Assembly (NCBI GenBank): GCA_016838895.1
Contig: JAEKNU010000013.1
Location: 20,548 to 84,547 of the forward strand
DNA length: 64,000 bases
Reading direction: 5' to 3'
Origin: Chloroflexota bacterium
Lineage (GTDB): Bacteria; Chloroflexota; Anaerolineae; Anaerolineales; Anaerolineaceae
The stretch's first letter is position 1, and every line of letters begins with the position of its first letter. Positions 43,827-52,898 of this stretch are shown here, piece by piece. Both the position numbers and the translations under genes were made by a program. Below the pieces are notes generated by a model. That model saw only the letters and a list, made by a program, of their open reading frames with translations. It was not told the DNA's origin and did not search any database.

Positions 43827-43885
43827 GGATCGCATTATAGTTAAACTAAACGACATTCATTTTATCAATCAGGAGGAAAGCCATT

Positions 43886-44629
43886 TTGCAATGCATCGCC
43901 ATACTTTCTGATATTCATGGAAATTTACCGGCTCTGGAAGTTGTCACAGCCGACTTGCAAGCGCGTCAGGTCGATACAGTGATTAATCTGGGGGATCATT
44001 TATCGGGTCCGTTGTGGCCGGCTGAGACCGCGCAGTTTCTAATGCAGCAGGATTGGATTCATATTCGGGGGAATCATGATCGCTGTTTAGTGGAACAGGA
44101 TCCAAAGCAGCATGGCATATCAGATCAGTATGCATATGAACAATTGAATGATGAGCAGTTATCCTGGCTGAAGGAAATGCCCGCTTCGGTAACACTGGAA
44201 GAGGAAATACTGGCAATTCACGGCAGCCCAGGCAATGATAAGACTTATCTACTGGAATCTATTTCCTGTGGACGCACGAATTTAGCCTCCCCGGAAGAGA
44301 TTGAGCACAACTTGCAAGGCGTGAAACCCCAGGTGCTGCTTTGCGGACATACTCATATCCCACGGGTGGTGAAATTAATGGAGAAAATGTTGATTGTCAA
44401 TCCGGGCAGTGTGGGGTTACCCGCCTATGATGATGAAGAACCGGAATACCACATCACAGAAACCGGCTCACCACATGCCCGCTACGCCATCATCGAAAAG
44501 AAAAATGATCTGTGGCAGGTAGAATTAATCAATCTTTGTTATGAGAATGTAAAGGCAGTACAGCAAGCTGCAAAAAACAATCAGCCTGGTTGGGCGTTAG
44601 CATTGCAAACCGGCTTTATGCGGGGATAG
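43886..44629 (+). CDS. Metallophosphoesterase (YfcE/calcineurin-like)
   Basis: A 247-residue binuclear-metal phosphoesterase. Motifs: LSDIHGN, NLGDHLSGP, IRGNHDR, IHGSP and LCGHTHIPR, followed by VNPGSVGLP. The start appears to be TTG at 43886, with AGGAGG nine bases upstream; no ATG in frame is near. It may be a cyclic-nucleotide or small-phosphodiester phosphoesterase. It is convergent with the membrane gene at 44655. Confidence 0.88.
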   Translation: MQCIAILSDIHGNLPALEVVTADLQARQVDTVINLGDHLSGPLWPAETAQFLMQQDWIHIRGNHDRCLVEQDPKQHGISDQYAYEQLNDEQLSWLKEMPASVTLEEEILAIHGSPGNDKTYLLESISCGRTNLASPEEIEHNLQGVKPQVLLCGHTHIPRVVKLMEKMLIVNPGSVGLPAYDDEEPEYHITETGSPHARYAIIEKKNDLWQVELINLCYENVKAVQQAAKNNQPGWALALQTGFMRG

Positions 44630-44654
44630 TTTTTCAAAACCTTTCTAAAAATAC

Positions 44655-45389
44655 TTATAGATCAAAAGGTTGTTTTGCCATGCGCAGAAAACTACGGGCA
44701 ATCAGGATATACCAGAACATACTGAGTAATCCGCCGATCATTGAGATCGACATGGTAAACATCGTCAGACCGCTGCCAAACGAGGTCAGGGTTTCAAAAA
44801 CCAGGAGGGTGGCAAACCCGGCCATTCCGCTGATTGCGGCCAATTTGCCAAAAACATCACTGCGCAGCATCACCCATGAGATCAATACGCCGGCAACTTC
44901 TACCAGGAAAAAACTCAGGTACGTACCAGGTGAATGGCTGCCGCCGATGACCAGCATGGCCTGCCCGGCAGCTTCGAGCAGGGTTTGTTGGTTTTGTGAA
45001 TATGCTGCCAAATACTGTCGGCTAAGGTCCCACATGGGGAATGCGCGATTGGTTGCCAAAAAAGTGGCAATACCCAGGTAGGAGAGAATCATTGCCAGTA
45101 ATGCATAAGGATATTGATCCGTCTTTCGGTGGGCTGCCATCAGTCCAAAATAAGTCAGAATCGCAAATAGATTCAGACAAATGTTCAGCAGGCCCATGTT
45201 ACGCAACCCTAAAAACCAGTTCTCCTGATATAGGGCAAACCAGCCTGATATAGTTTCGGGTATATTGCTGGCTTCGGGGATGAATTGAATGCCGATTTCA
45301 GCGATGCCTACCAGAATGGCACCAATAGCAGATATCGCTCCCAAGCGGTAAATTAAGTTCCATCTAATTTTGGGCTCATATGGTGTCAT
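44655..45389 (-). CDS. Polytopic membrane protein, DUF4386-like
   Basis: A 244-residue protein with about six helices. The N-terminal RLGAISAIGAILVGIAEIG and the layout resemble DUF4386 proteins, assigned with moderate confidence only. The start at 45389 is supported by AGGAGG five bases upstream and lies 14 bases inside the preceding gene. Function unknown. It is divergently arranged with a TetR gene that probably regulates it. Confidence 0.62.
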   Translation of the reverse strand: MTPYEPKIRWNLIYRLGAISAIGAILVGIAEIGIQFIPEASNIPETISGWFALYQENWFLGLRNMGLLNICLNLFAILTYFGLMAAHRKTDQYPYALLAMILSYLGIATFLATNRAFPMWDLSRQYLAAYSQNQQTLLEAAGQAMLVIGGSHSPGTYLSFFLVEVAGVLISWVMLRSDVFGKLAAISGMAGFATLLVFETLTSFGSGLTMFTMSISMIGGLLSMFWYILIARSFLRMAKQPFDL

Positions 45390-46041
45390 AATATTCCTCC
45401 TGTTGCTTAACCAATGAATCGGCAGCAAAACCAGAAAGTACAGCCAGAGCGAAGAACCCCCAGCCGCCTCCGAATATAAACGTCCAGCAAATATTTAAAA
45501 TCACTTGCGGATCGGCGCTATTGACCCAGGGTACGCTGCCAGTGATGGAGATAAATAATCCGATCAGGAAAGAAACCAATCCTATGCCAACCAACACCGG
45601 CCAGTAGGGAGCGAGCCCCCTGCGCATTTTTTCAGGCAGTTTTTCCCATCGTTTGATGGGCTTATTGATACGCGTGGCAATACCCCATGCGGGTAGAAAA
45701 AAGACCAGTTGGGCAATGCCGCCGCCAACCAGGAAAAGCAAAATACACAGGCCAAGAAAGATGGAAGCTCCGTGTTTATGCGATAGATAACGAAAAGACC
45801 AGATGCCAAGCATAATGCTGATCAGATTAGTTAGGATACCGGCAGATAAAAACGTAGGCAATATGGTGAAGGCTTCTTCAGTGCCGTAAACCCATTGCTG
45901 TTGAGCGTCACCTATGGCTTGAATGATTAACCCACCGGTGGGTGCATTTCCTTGAAGTATTTCAAATGTCCCGTGAACTAGCCCGGCGATGGCAAGTGCC
46001 AACCCAATTATGGAAATTATTTTTGTAATTGCTTTATTCAT
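45376..46041 (-). CDS. Polytopic membrane protein
   Basis: A 221-residue protein with five or six helices and short loops, starting MNKAITKIISIIGLALAIAGLVHG. AGAGG precedes the ATG. It overlaps the next membrane gene by 14 bases, forming a two-gene unit divergent from the TetR gene at 46246. I do not recognise a family. Confidence 0.62.
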   Translation of the reverse strand: MNKAITKIISIIGLALAIAGLVHGTFEILQGNAPTGGLIIQAIGDAQQQWVYGTEEAFTILPTFLSAGILTNLISIMLGIWSFRYLSHKHGASIFLGLCILLFLVGGGIAQLVFFLPAWGIATRINKPIKRWEKLPEKMRRGLAPYWPVLVGIGLVSFLIGLFISITGSVPWVNSADPQVILNICWTFIFGGGWGFFALAVLSGFAADSLVKQQEEYYDTI

Positions 46042-46180
46042 GATTATTCCTCTGCTATTAAATATTACAGTTTAATCTTACAAAAAAGGGGATAGGTTGT
46101 CGATGACATTTCCTGCAGGTTTGTGGTTTTTGACGCATGATTTTCCTGTAAAGAGTCACCTGGATTCCAAATCAACTTCT

Positions 46181-46234
46181 TTGACAATACCATACGGTAT
46201 GGTATGATAATTAAAACATACTATATGGTATGTT
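46181..46234 (+). promoter_or_regulatory. TetR promoter with operator in its spacer
   Basis: TTGACA (46181-46186) and TATGAT (46203-46208) are 16 bases apart. ATACCATAC-G-GTATGGTAT, a perfect 19-base palindrome (46187-46205), fills the spacer. A second, looser repeat (AACATAC 46215-46221 and GTATGTT 46228-46234) follows, with TATGGTATG shared between the two sites. Confidence 0.78.
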
Positions 46235-46245
46235 TACGGAGGCGT

Positions 46246-46785
46246 ATGAGCAGGATTTCAAAAAATGATTGGCTGGAAATTGGATTGCTAACGCTTTCAA
46301 CTGAAGGTGTGCAAGGGCTGACAATTGATGCACTAACCAGGAAATTATCCGTGACCAAGGGTTCCTTTTATCATCATTTTAAGAATTACGAAGCGTATAA
46401 AAATGGCCTGCTTGAATTCTGGAATGAACAATATACAGAACGGATTGTCGCCTTCAGTGAGAACTACCAGGACGAATCACAAATATTCTCGCGATTTGTC
46501 TCGATTATATCTAGTGAATCGCCGGCGGTGGAAATTGCAATCCGCGCCTGGGCATTTCAGGATGAACAGGTACAGGCGTATGTTCAACAGACCGACCAAT
46601 TGCGTATCGCATTTGCGCAGCAATGGTTTCAAAAAACACTGCTGGATGCCGAAAAAGCAAAAACGCATGCGGTATTACTGAATGCGGTGTTGATTGGATG
46701 TTATTCTCATTTCCCAGCAGTGCATGGAGATGATCTGCAAAAATTACTGAGTGACTTTTTTCTTTTAATGGATATCCGGATTTAA
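46246..46785 (+). CDS. TetR/AcrR-family transcriptional regulator
   Basis: A 179-residue regulator. The DNA-binding domain is LTIDALTRKLSVTKGSFYHHFKNYEAY, a clear TetR recognition helix. ATG 46246 is chosen over the longer frame because GGAGG lies just upstream and the longer frame would cover the operator. It probably represses itself, the downstream membrane gene (46792) and the divergent pair at 45376/44655. Confidence 0.9.
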   Translation: MSRISKNDWLEIGLLTLSTEGVQGLTIDALTRKLSVTKGSFYHHFKNYEAYKNGLLEFWNEQYTERIVAFSENYQDESQIFSRFVSIISSESPAVEIAIRAWAFQDEQVQAYVQQTDQLRIAFAQQWFQKTLLDAEKAKTHAVLLNAVLIGCYSHFPAVHGDDLQKLLSDFFLLMDIRI

Positions 46786-46791
46786 GGAGAA

Positions 46792-47466
46792 ATGATGAAA
46801 AATAAACCCGTTGGTACATTGGCATTAATTGTGTTTTTACTGACTGTTTTCTGGTTGGGACAGATGATCCTGGTAAACATCAGATTAGGGACGATTGATA
46901 ATTTTGAGAAAGCATTGATCTATGCTACTGAACGGCATTGGTTTTATTACACATTTGTCTATGTCAATGCATTACTACTAACCCTGGCAAACGTCCTTTT
47001 TTACGGCAGTTTATATGGCATGCTGAAAAAACATCAACCTGAATGGGCTGCTGCGGTCTTTGCGATTGTGCCTTTGTACGGCATTTTTGCCTTGAGCTCA
47101 TATTTAAGTCAGCTTGTGTTGGTACCGATTTTGATTAATCAGGTAGCAGACCCTCAATTGCAGAATTTTGCATCAGGAGCGCTACAACATCTTCTGCAGA
47201 TGTGGCCGCATTCAACAATTGGTTTGTTTGATCAGTTTTCCTATTTCCTGCTAGGTTTTCCGGGCTTTATTTACGGTCTGATGATGATGAAAGAACCCTA
47301 TCTGCGTGTGCCAGGCATCTTATTTGTCATCAGCGGCGGATTTTGTTTTCTGATTGGTATTGGTATTGTGATGAACGTGATGGCTTTGGTGGGTATACCT
47401 TCTATGATAGGAGGCATATTTTCCATTGCTGCGACGGGGATTTTAGCCTGGAAATTATTGAAATAG
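46792..47466 (+). CDS. Polytopic membrane protein co-transcribed with TetR
   Basis: A 224-residue protein with about six helices (first IVFLLTVFWLGQMILVNIRLG). It starts six bases after the TetR stop with AAGGAG upstream. It could be related to the divergent membrane proteins by function rather than obvious sequence. Family not recognised. Confidence 0.65.
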   Translation: MMKNKPVGTLALIVFLLTVFWLGQMILVNIRLGTIDNFEKALIYATERHWFYYTFVYVNALLLTLANVLFYGSLYGMLKKHQPEWAAAVFAIVPLYGIFALSSYLSQLVLVPILINQVADPQLQNFASGALQHLLQMWPHSTIGLFDQFSYFLLGFPGFIYGLMMMKEPYLRVPGILFVISGGFCFLIGIGIVMNVMALVGIPSMIGGIFSIAATGILAWKLLK

Positions 47467-47516
47467 CACACTGCCCACTTTCCACAATCCGGTTTGATGA
47501 TGCTACAATTGCATTT

Positions 47517-49202
47517 ATGAAGCGAATCTTCCTGATCAGTTCACTGAGTATATTCCTGTTGGCTTCTTGTATACCTGCTTTGCCACCCTTGCCAGAGCGG
47601 GTGATTATACCAACAAATCAAGACAACGATATCTCCGAACCATCAGCGACGGCCATTGTAACATCAGAACCAATTCAAACACCAACCCCATCGCCGCTGT
47701 TGCTGGATCAACCAGTATTTTTGGCCTGGCCGCTGCCTGCAAACATTGGCACGCCGCGTATATCACAATACCCCAACACCCCCTGGACCTGGAACTATTT
47801 AGGGTTGAATCCTGGTTATCAATGTCCGCCCATGTTTGGGTATCTGGCGGATGTGAGTAGTTGGCCATATTGGCGGGATGTGAACATCCTCGAAGATGAG
47901 GATAAAGCCCTGGCTGATCCGCATAATTTTGAGATGGTGGCATGCTATTCAACTGATGACGGCCCAGCGGGCAGCAATGGGCATGCCGGTACGGATATCA
48001 AGGCGTCTGCAGGCACCCCGGTTTATGCTGCAGCTTACGGAAAAATCATGGTCTGGCGTTTGACAGGTAATAACAACATGGTGGTGCTGAAGCACTGCCT
48101 GGGTGGTTCCTGGACAGAAAATGGAGAATGTGTGGATGGACGTCAATGGTATACGACTTATATGCACATCAACCCTGATGAAAGTTTGTTGGTAGAGAAT
48201 AAAAGCATTCCTCAAGGTACTGAACTGGGTACGATTTATGATCAGTCGATAAACTCTCATTTACATTTTGAGGTGGGCGAAGGTACGCGCGGCTACACCT
48301 CCTATGTGAATCCATGGGGAGCGGACGAAGCACCCTGGTTGGGCTGTATGTGGCTGGATCATGCTTTGTGTGTCAACCCGGATGTGGACTATCAACGTAT
48401 GCTGGTCTCTTTGACTAGTGGAGAGGTACTCCTGCAAAGTGGAACACAGGCAGCCGGTACAATCCCGGAAATGCATAAGGCGAACCGTATTAGATTATGG
48501 GGAAACCGATTGGCGTTCTTAGATGAAGTCAACTCGCTTTTTGTGGGTGATTTAAGTGCAGGCACCTGGCAAATGGCCGCAGAAGATTTACAGGATTTTC
48601 AGATTAGTGATACACGTACGGCAGTGTTGGATATGAATAACAATTTGTATGTTCGCGAGGAATTACCCGTTGGCGGGGCAGATAGCTGGCAGTTCCTGGC
48701 GTCCGATGTACGGGCTTTTGCACTTTCGGATACGCGGGTGGGTTATGTGGATGATGAATCACTGCTTTTTGTAAAGGAAGGCAGCCTGGATGGAGATTGG
48801 GTACAAGTTGCAGAAAATGCGCAACACATTCAGGTTGTTGATAACCGGATCGCCTATTTAAATAGACAGAATGTGCTCTATGTTAATGAAGGGATGATCA
48901 CCTCTGAATTTGAAGAGATGAGTGAACTGGTGCGTGCATTCGAAGTGACCAATGTACGCCTGGGTATGATCAATTCGGCAGGCCAGTTTCTGGTGAAAGA
49001 AGGCAATCTTCGCGCAGATTGGGTTTTGCAGGGAGAAGGTGTTCAGGCTTTCCAACTGGCGGATGTGCGTATGATGATGCAGGATGATCAGGGTATTTTC
49101 TTTTCAAAAACCGGGAACCTGTATCAGGAGTGGTTTGGTGTGCCTTTCGCGGATTTGCAGATGGTTTATCTGAATGGTGAAATGCCGGTATATGTTGAAT
49201 AG
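47517..49202 (+). CDS. M23 metallopeptidase lipoprotein with C-terminal beta-propeller-like repeats
   Basis: A 561-residue lipoprotein (lipobox LLASC, Cys18) with a Thr/Pro-rich linker. The peptidase domain keeps His156 and Asp160 (HAGTD), His217 (TYMHINP) and His248/His250 (HLHFEVG), the LytM-type zinc ligands and catalytic pair. From about residue 310 to the end there are five or six repeats of some 43 residues, each containing a bulky strand such as NLYVREE, LLFVKEG, VLYVNEG, QFLVKEG and IFFSKTG. It would act on peptidoglycan cross-links outside the membrane, with the repeats as a binding platform. No good ribosome site is visible. Confidence 0.83.
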   Translation: MKRIFLISSLSIFLLASCIPALPPLPERVIIPTNQDNDISEPSATAIVTSEPIQTPTPSPLLLDQPVFLAWPLPANIGTPRISQYPNTPWTWNYLGLNPGYQCPPMFGYLADVSSWPYWRDVNILEDEDKALADPHNFEMVACYSTDDGPAGSNGHAGTDIKASAGTPVYAAAYGKIMVWRLTGNNNMVVLKHCLGGSWTENGECVDGRQWYTTYMHINPDESLLVENKSIPQGTELGTIYDQSINSHLHFEVGEGTRGYTSYVNPWGADEAPWLGCMWLDHALCVNPDVDYQRMLVSLTSGEVLLQSGTQAAGTIPEMHKANRIRLWGNRLAFLDEVNSLFVGDLSAGTWQMAAEDLQDFQISDTRTAVLDMNNNLYVREELPVGGADSWQFLASDVRAFALSDTRVGYVDDESLLFVKEGSLDGDWVQVAENAQHIQVVDNRIAYLNRQNVLYVNEGMITSEFEEMSELVRAFEVTNVRLGMINSAGQFLVKEGNLRADWVLQGEGVQAFQLADVRMMMQDDQGIFFSKTGNLYQEWFGVPFADLQMVYLNGEMPVYVE

Positions 49203-49971
49203 TATATCCGGGAATCGCATAAAACGTGGTGAAGTCTCGGCGGAATTTGTCGAACCTTTTCGTAACAGATCAGTTGAATCATTAACTGAATTGCTAGCCA
49301 GTTCCAATGCACAGGAGCGCACAAGTGTTGCAATGATTTTGGGGGAAAGGCAATGTGAATCAGCGATCGAACCGCTTTGCCAGGCATTGAGTATTGAAGG
49401 CGCTTTATACAGCCGATTGGCAATATGTGAAGCGCTTATTGCCATTGGACTGCCCGCAATTGTTTCTGTGATTGAGTTATTGGGCAAAATTGGTATTAAT
49501 CAGCACAAGGCTTTGCCACAAAAAGGATTTTATAAAAAAAGTTATCCGCTTCCCAGGGATATTGCGGCCAGAACGTTAATCAGAATGGGCACACCGGTTT
49601 TGGAATGTTTGGCGTTTGTTTTAACAGACGGCACACGGAATCAGAAACTGGAAGCGCTTGATGTGATAGGGCACATCTCCTTTCAACACAAAGTAACCCA
49701 CTCCTTACGGTTTTTATTGGAACTCTATTTTCAAAATCAAGATGATCCATTATTGCAATGGAAAATAATTCGTGTTTTTCAGGCTTTCCCTGAAGAAGAA
49801 GTCACAGATTTATTAATCGGTGTTGCGATATCCAAAACCGAACCAGCTTTGCGTTGGGAAGCCGTACGCAGTTTAAGTATGCAAAAACGAAAAATCAATC
49901 CGCAACTGATTGAAAACTTGCGGATTGATTCTGATGCCGAAGTTCGACAGTTGATGGATCTATTCTTTTAA
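49192..49971 (+). CDS. HEAT-repeat protein
   Basis: About 259 residues of helical repeats: SVESLTELLASSNAQERTSVAMILGERQCESAIEPLCQAL and three to four further pairs, typical of HEAT/PBS-lyase repeats. The start is uncertain between 49174 and 49192; both lie inside the end of the peptidase gene, so translation is coupled. HEAT proteins are adaptors; no enzyme activity is expected. It converges with the P-II gene. Confidence 0.72.
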   Translation: MLNSISGNRIKRGEVSAEFVEPFRNRSVESLTELLASSNAQERTSVAMILGERQCESAIEPLCQALSIEGALYSRLAICEALIAIGLPAIVSVIELLGKIGINQHKALPQKGFYKKSYPLPRDIAARTLIRMGTPVLECLAFVLTDGTRNQKLEALDVIGHISFQHKVTHSLRFLLELYFQNQDDPLLQWKIIRVFQAFPEEEVTDLLIGVAISKTEPALRWEAVRSLSMQKRKINPQLIENLRIDSDAEVRQLMDLFF

Positions 49972-49975
49972 AGAC

Positions 49976-50368
49976 TTAATCTGCTGCAACTGCAGATTCC
50001 TGACGCACATCAATATCGCCCGGATACATCAAGGCTTCATAACCACGTTCACCGGTACGGATGCGGATGACTTCCTCAACGGGAAAAACAAAAATCATAC
50101 CATCGCCGATGCTACCTGTACCTACTGCAGTGCAAATGGTATCAATCGTTTTATCAACATTGTGATCTGAAAGAATGATATTAATTTGTAGACGTGGCAG
50201 CATATCAACCTGATAAGGACCGCTGCGGCCAACTAATGAGATGCCACCTTGTCTGCCATGTCCGCGTACTTTCGAAACATTTAAACCTACAATGCCAATT
50301 TCCTTGAGTGCATTTTTCACGTCGTCTATTTTTTCTTCACGAATAATAGCTTCAATTTTCTTTGTCAT
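49976..50368 (-). CDS. glnB: Nitrogen regulatory protein P-II
   Basis: A 130-residue P-II protein, longer than the usual 112. The N-terminus KKIEAIIREEKIDDVKNAL and the second signature GTGSIGDGMIFVFPVEEVIRIRTGERG are clear. In the T-loop the stretch GISLVGRSGPYQVDM has Gly at the position of the uridylylated Tyr51. A C-terminal tail of about 17 residues is extra. It is 15 bases downstream of amtB, the usual pairing, and should bind and gate the transporter in response to ADP/ATP and 2-oxoglutarate. Confidence 0.93.
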   Translation of the reverse strand: MTKKIEAIIREEKIDDVKNALKEIGIVGLNVSKVRGHGRQGGISLVGRSGPYQVDMLPRLQINIILSDHNVDKTIDTICTAVGTGSIGDGMIFVFPVEEVIRIRTGERGYEALMYPGDIDVRQESAVAAD

Positions 50369-50383
50369 AATACCCTCGCCTTC

Positions 50384-51607
50384 CTATGCGTATGCACGCT
50401 CACCATGCTCACTAAGATCAAGACCAACTTCTTCTTCATTTTCTGATACACGCAGACCCATTGTATAAGCCAATAATTTGGTTACACCAAAAGTAACCAC
50501 AAAGGAAAATAGTGCTACAACAATGACGGTTACCAATTGCACCCATAATAATTGCGGATTTCCATATAACAAGCCATCAGCGCCATTGGGGTTGACTGTT
50601 GTTGTGGCAAATACGCCGGTCAACAATGCACCGGTGAGGCCGCCCATGCCATGGCATGCCCAAACATCCAATGACTCATCCAGGCCCATTTTTTGACGAA
50701 ACTGAATGGCATAGTAACTGACCACTGCAGCAACAATGCCAATGATAATCGCGGAGAGTGGTGTGATGAAACCACATGCCGGGGTAACGGCAACCAAACC
50801 GACTACTGCGCCGGTAACGATACCCAGTACACTGGGTTTGTTATCACGCCAACTGAGGATCATCCACATCAACCCAGCGGCTGCGGCGGCTGTGTTGGTG
50901 GTTACCACAGCATTGACTGCCAATCCATCGGCTGCCAAGGCGCTGCCACCATTAAAACCGAACCAGCCCATCCACAATAAACCGGCACCGAGTACGCTGT
51001 AAGGAATGTGATGTGGTTCAAAATGCCGTACGCCAAATCCCCGACGTGTGCCGATGGCAATCGCGAAAGCCAAAGCAGAAAAACCAGCAGTGATATGAAC
51101 AACCGTTCCTCCGGCAAAATCCAGGGCACCGAACTGACGCAAAATACCGCCATTTCCCCAGACCCAGTGACACACGGGATCATAAACCAGGGTTGCCCAT
51201 AAAACACTAAAGACTAAAAATGTTTTGAAACGAACACGTTCTACAAAGGCACCGGTAATTAATGCCGGTGTAATAATTGCAAACATCATTTGAAAAGCAC
51301 TAAATGCCAGATGAGGAATGGTGGCGGCATAATCCGGGTTTGGCTCAGCCCCAACACCAATAAGCCCGGCAAAGTTTAGTCCGCCAATTAATCCTTTGAT
51401 ATCTGTGCCAAAGGAAAGGCTATAGCCAAACAGTACCCATTGAATGCCCATCAAGGCCATGACGATGAAGCTTAAATTCAGTGTGGAAAGAATATTCTTC
51501 TTTCGAACCATGCCCCCATAAAAAAATGCCAGTGCCGGTGTCATAACCAGTACCAGCGCAGTTGAAATTAATACCCAAGCGGTATCTCCAGAATTAGCTC
51601 CCTGCAT
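50384..51607 (-). CDS. amtB: Ammonium transporter (Amt/MEP)
   Basis: A 407-residue membrane channel of about 11 helices. FYGGMVRKKN, VHITAGFSALAFA, and ACHGMGGLTGALLTG (the conserved His region) are family signatures. ATG 51607 is preferred over an in-frame ATG 15 codons upstream because AGGAGGG lies eight bases before it. It is followed by P-II. It conducts ammonium/ammonia under nitrogen limitation; the operators upstream fit nitrogen control. Confidence 0.95.
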   Translation of the reverse strand: MQGANSGDTAWVLISTALVLVMTPALAFFYGGMVRKKNILSTLNLSFIVMALMGIQWVLFGYSLSFGTDIKGLIGGLNFAGLIGVGAEPNPDYAATIPHLAFSAFQMMFAIITPALITGAFVERVRFKTFLVFSVLWATLVYDPVCHWVWGNGGILRQFGALDFAGGTVVHITAGFSALAFAIAIGTRRGFGVRHFEPHHIPYSVLGAGLLWMGWFGFNGGSALAADGLAVNAVVTTNTAAAAAGLMWMILSWRDNKPSVLGIVTGAVVGLVAVTPACGFITPLSAIIIGIVAAVVSYYAIQFRQKMGLDESLDVWACHGMGGLTGALLTGVFATTTVNPNGADGLLYGNPQLLWVQLVTVIVVALFSFVVTFGVTKLLAYTMGLRVSENEEEVGLDLSEHGERAYA

Positions 51608-51715
51608 TTTTGAAACCCTCCTGATGGCCGGTTTTCTTTTGGATTCATGCATCGATGTACGAAAGGCAGGTATTACACTTTACCCTATCCAAAAGTGATG
51701 GTGACCATCTGGGCT

Positions 51716-51827
51716 ATTATAGAAGGATAAATCGCTTATTTCTATTACCCGTGCGGGTCATTTTTTTGAGATGATTTTGCGCAAAAATTGAAGGAAAATT
51801 GTAAAATATGACCCGTATGGGTCATAT
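51716..51827 (-). promoter_or_regulatory. Promoter and two operators for amtB-glnB
   Basis: On the minus strand a TATAAT (51721-51716) has no good -35. Instead ACCCGTGCGGGT (51747-51758) is centred about 43 bases before the inferred start, and a second, longer site, ATATGACCC-GTAT-GGGTCATAT (51806-51827), about 107 bases before it. The spacing fits activator sites. Confidence 0.55.
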
Positions 51828-52128
51828 AGACAACTTGAGAAATAATCCAAACAGGCTGAATGAATGTTAATCAAATAAATATTTCCTGATAAAGGAAATG
51901 ATTACATGGTGCATTGTTTGTTAATTAATTGATTTACTACAAAACCGATAAATTGTAAACAGGATTCTGTATTGTTTATTTGTCATTCTTACTTGCCAGA
52001 TCAGGCAGCTTGCTTATAATTAAATTGGATGGGGGAGCGATTTCACAAAACCATCACCTGCAAATATTCACCATCCGTCATAAATACATTTGAATACATT
52101 TTTTCAATGCAATTAAGGAGGAGTATTT
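51828..52128. other. Intergenic region, no gene supported
   Basis: AT-rich spacer between the divergent amtB promoter and the membrane gene at 52129. AAGGAGGAG just before 52129 is the ribosome site of that gene. An 80-codon frame at 52029 is a poor candidate and overlaps it. Confidence 0.4.
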
Positions 52129-52830
52129 ATGCCGTCACCATTTGTTATTCTTTTGTTATCTATTATTCCTGGATTGGGCTTTTTTGTAATGAAAAAACCG
52201 AAAATTGGAATTGGTATTTGGGTCATGTTGCTGGTTTGCGCCTGGATATATTTCACGACTACCAATGAAGCAATGTCGAGTTATAGTTTTCAATTCGCCA
52301 TTTTAATCTGGATTGGGCAAATTTTTTCTGCATACCGCGAGGCGAAGATATCACAACGGCTTGATAATGGTTCTGTATTTATGGCATCGCCAATAAATCA
52401 TGAGGTGATTACGAATCCTATCGATATGCCGAGGAAGGCTCGTTTTGGGTATAAAGCGATGCAAATTGTGAAGCAACAAGCCATGCCAGGTGAGCAAGTT
52501 GTTTATGCCGTTTTAGGACGGGTAATGCCATCCATGGGTTCTCATATTCTGTTCGGTGCGTTCGCCTTTGCAAATATGCGAGAAATGTATATTGGCTATA
52601 CCTCAAAAGGATTGCTATGCGTTGAAGTAGATATGATGGCGGAACCGGCAGGGGTAATTCGCATTGCAGTGGAAGATATAAAATCAATTCAATATAAGCA
52701 GGGAATACTCAATGATCAGTTAGGGATTGATGCAAATAACCAGGATCAATTGAATTGTAAAGTATCTTATCTGCTGCGTGAGCAGAGCCAGGCAATTGCG
52801 CAAGCCTTCGCTCAACAAAATGGAACATAG
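52129..52830 (+). CDS. Membrane protein with C-terminal PH-like domain
   Basis: A 233-residue protein. Two or three N-terminal helices (FVILLLSIIPGLGFFVM, WVMLLVCAWIYF) are followed by about 150 soluble residues that could be a bacterial PH-like barrel (MYIGYTSKGLLCVEVD...VEDIKSIQYKQGIL). AAGGAGGAG precedes the ATG. It ends at a shared bidirectional terminator. Family not certain. Confidence 0.6.
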   Translation: MPSPFVILLLSIIPGLGFFVMKKPKIGIGIWVMLLVCAWIYFTTTNEAMSSYSFQFAILIWIGQIFSAYREAKISQRLDNGSVFMASPINHEVITNPIDMPRKARFGYKAMQIVKQQAMPGEQVVYAVLGRVMPSMGSHILFGAFAFANMREMYIGYTSKGLLCVEVDMMAEPAGVIRIAVEDIKSIQYKQGILNDQLGIDANNQDQLNCKVSYLLREQSQAIAQAFAQQNGT

Positions 52831-52860
52831 CGAATCATTGGAAGAAATATTTGTTATTAA

Positions 52861-52892
52861 AACTGCCAGAGATTTAATTCTGGCAGTTTTTG
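52861..52892. terminator. Bidirectional terminator
   Basis: AACTGCCAGA (52861-52870) and TCTGGCAGTT (52879-52888) form a perfect ten-base stem over an eight-base loop, with T residues after it on both strands. It separates the convergent genes at 52129 and 52899. Confidence 0.88.
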
Positions 52893-52898
52893 TTTTCC

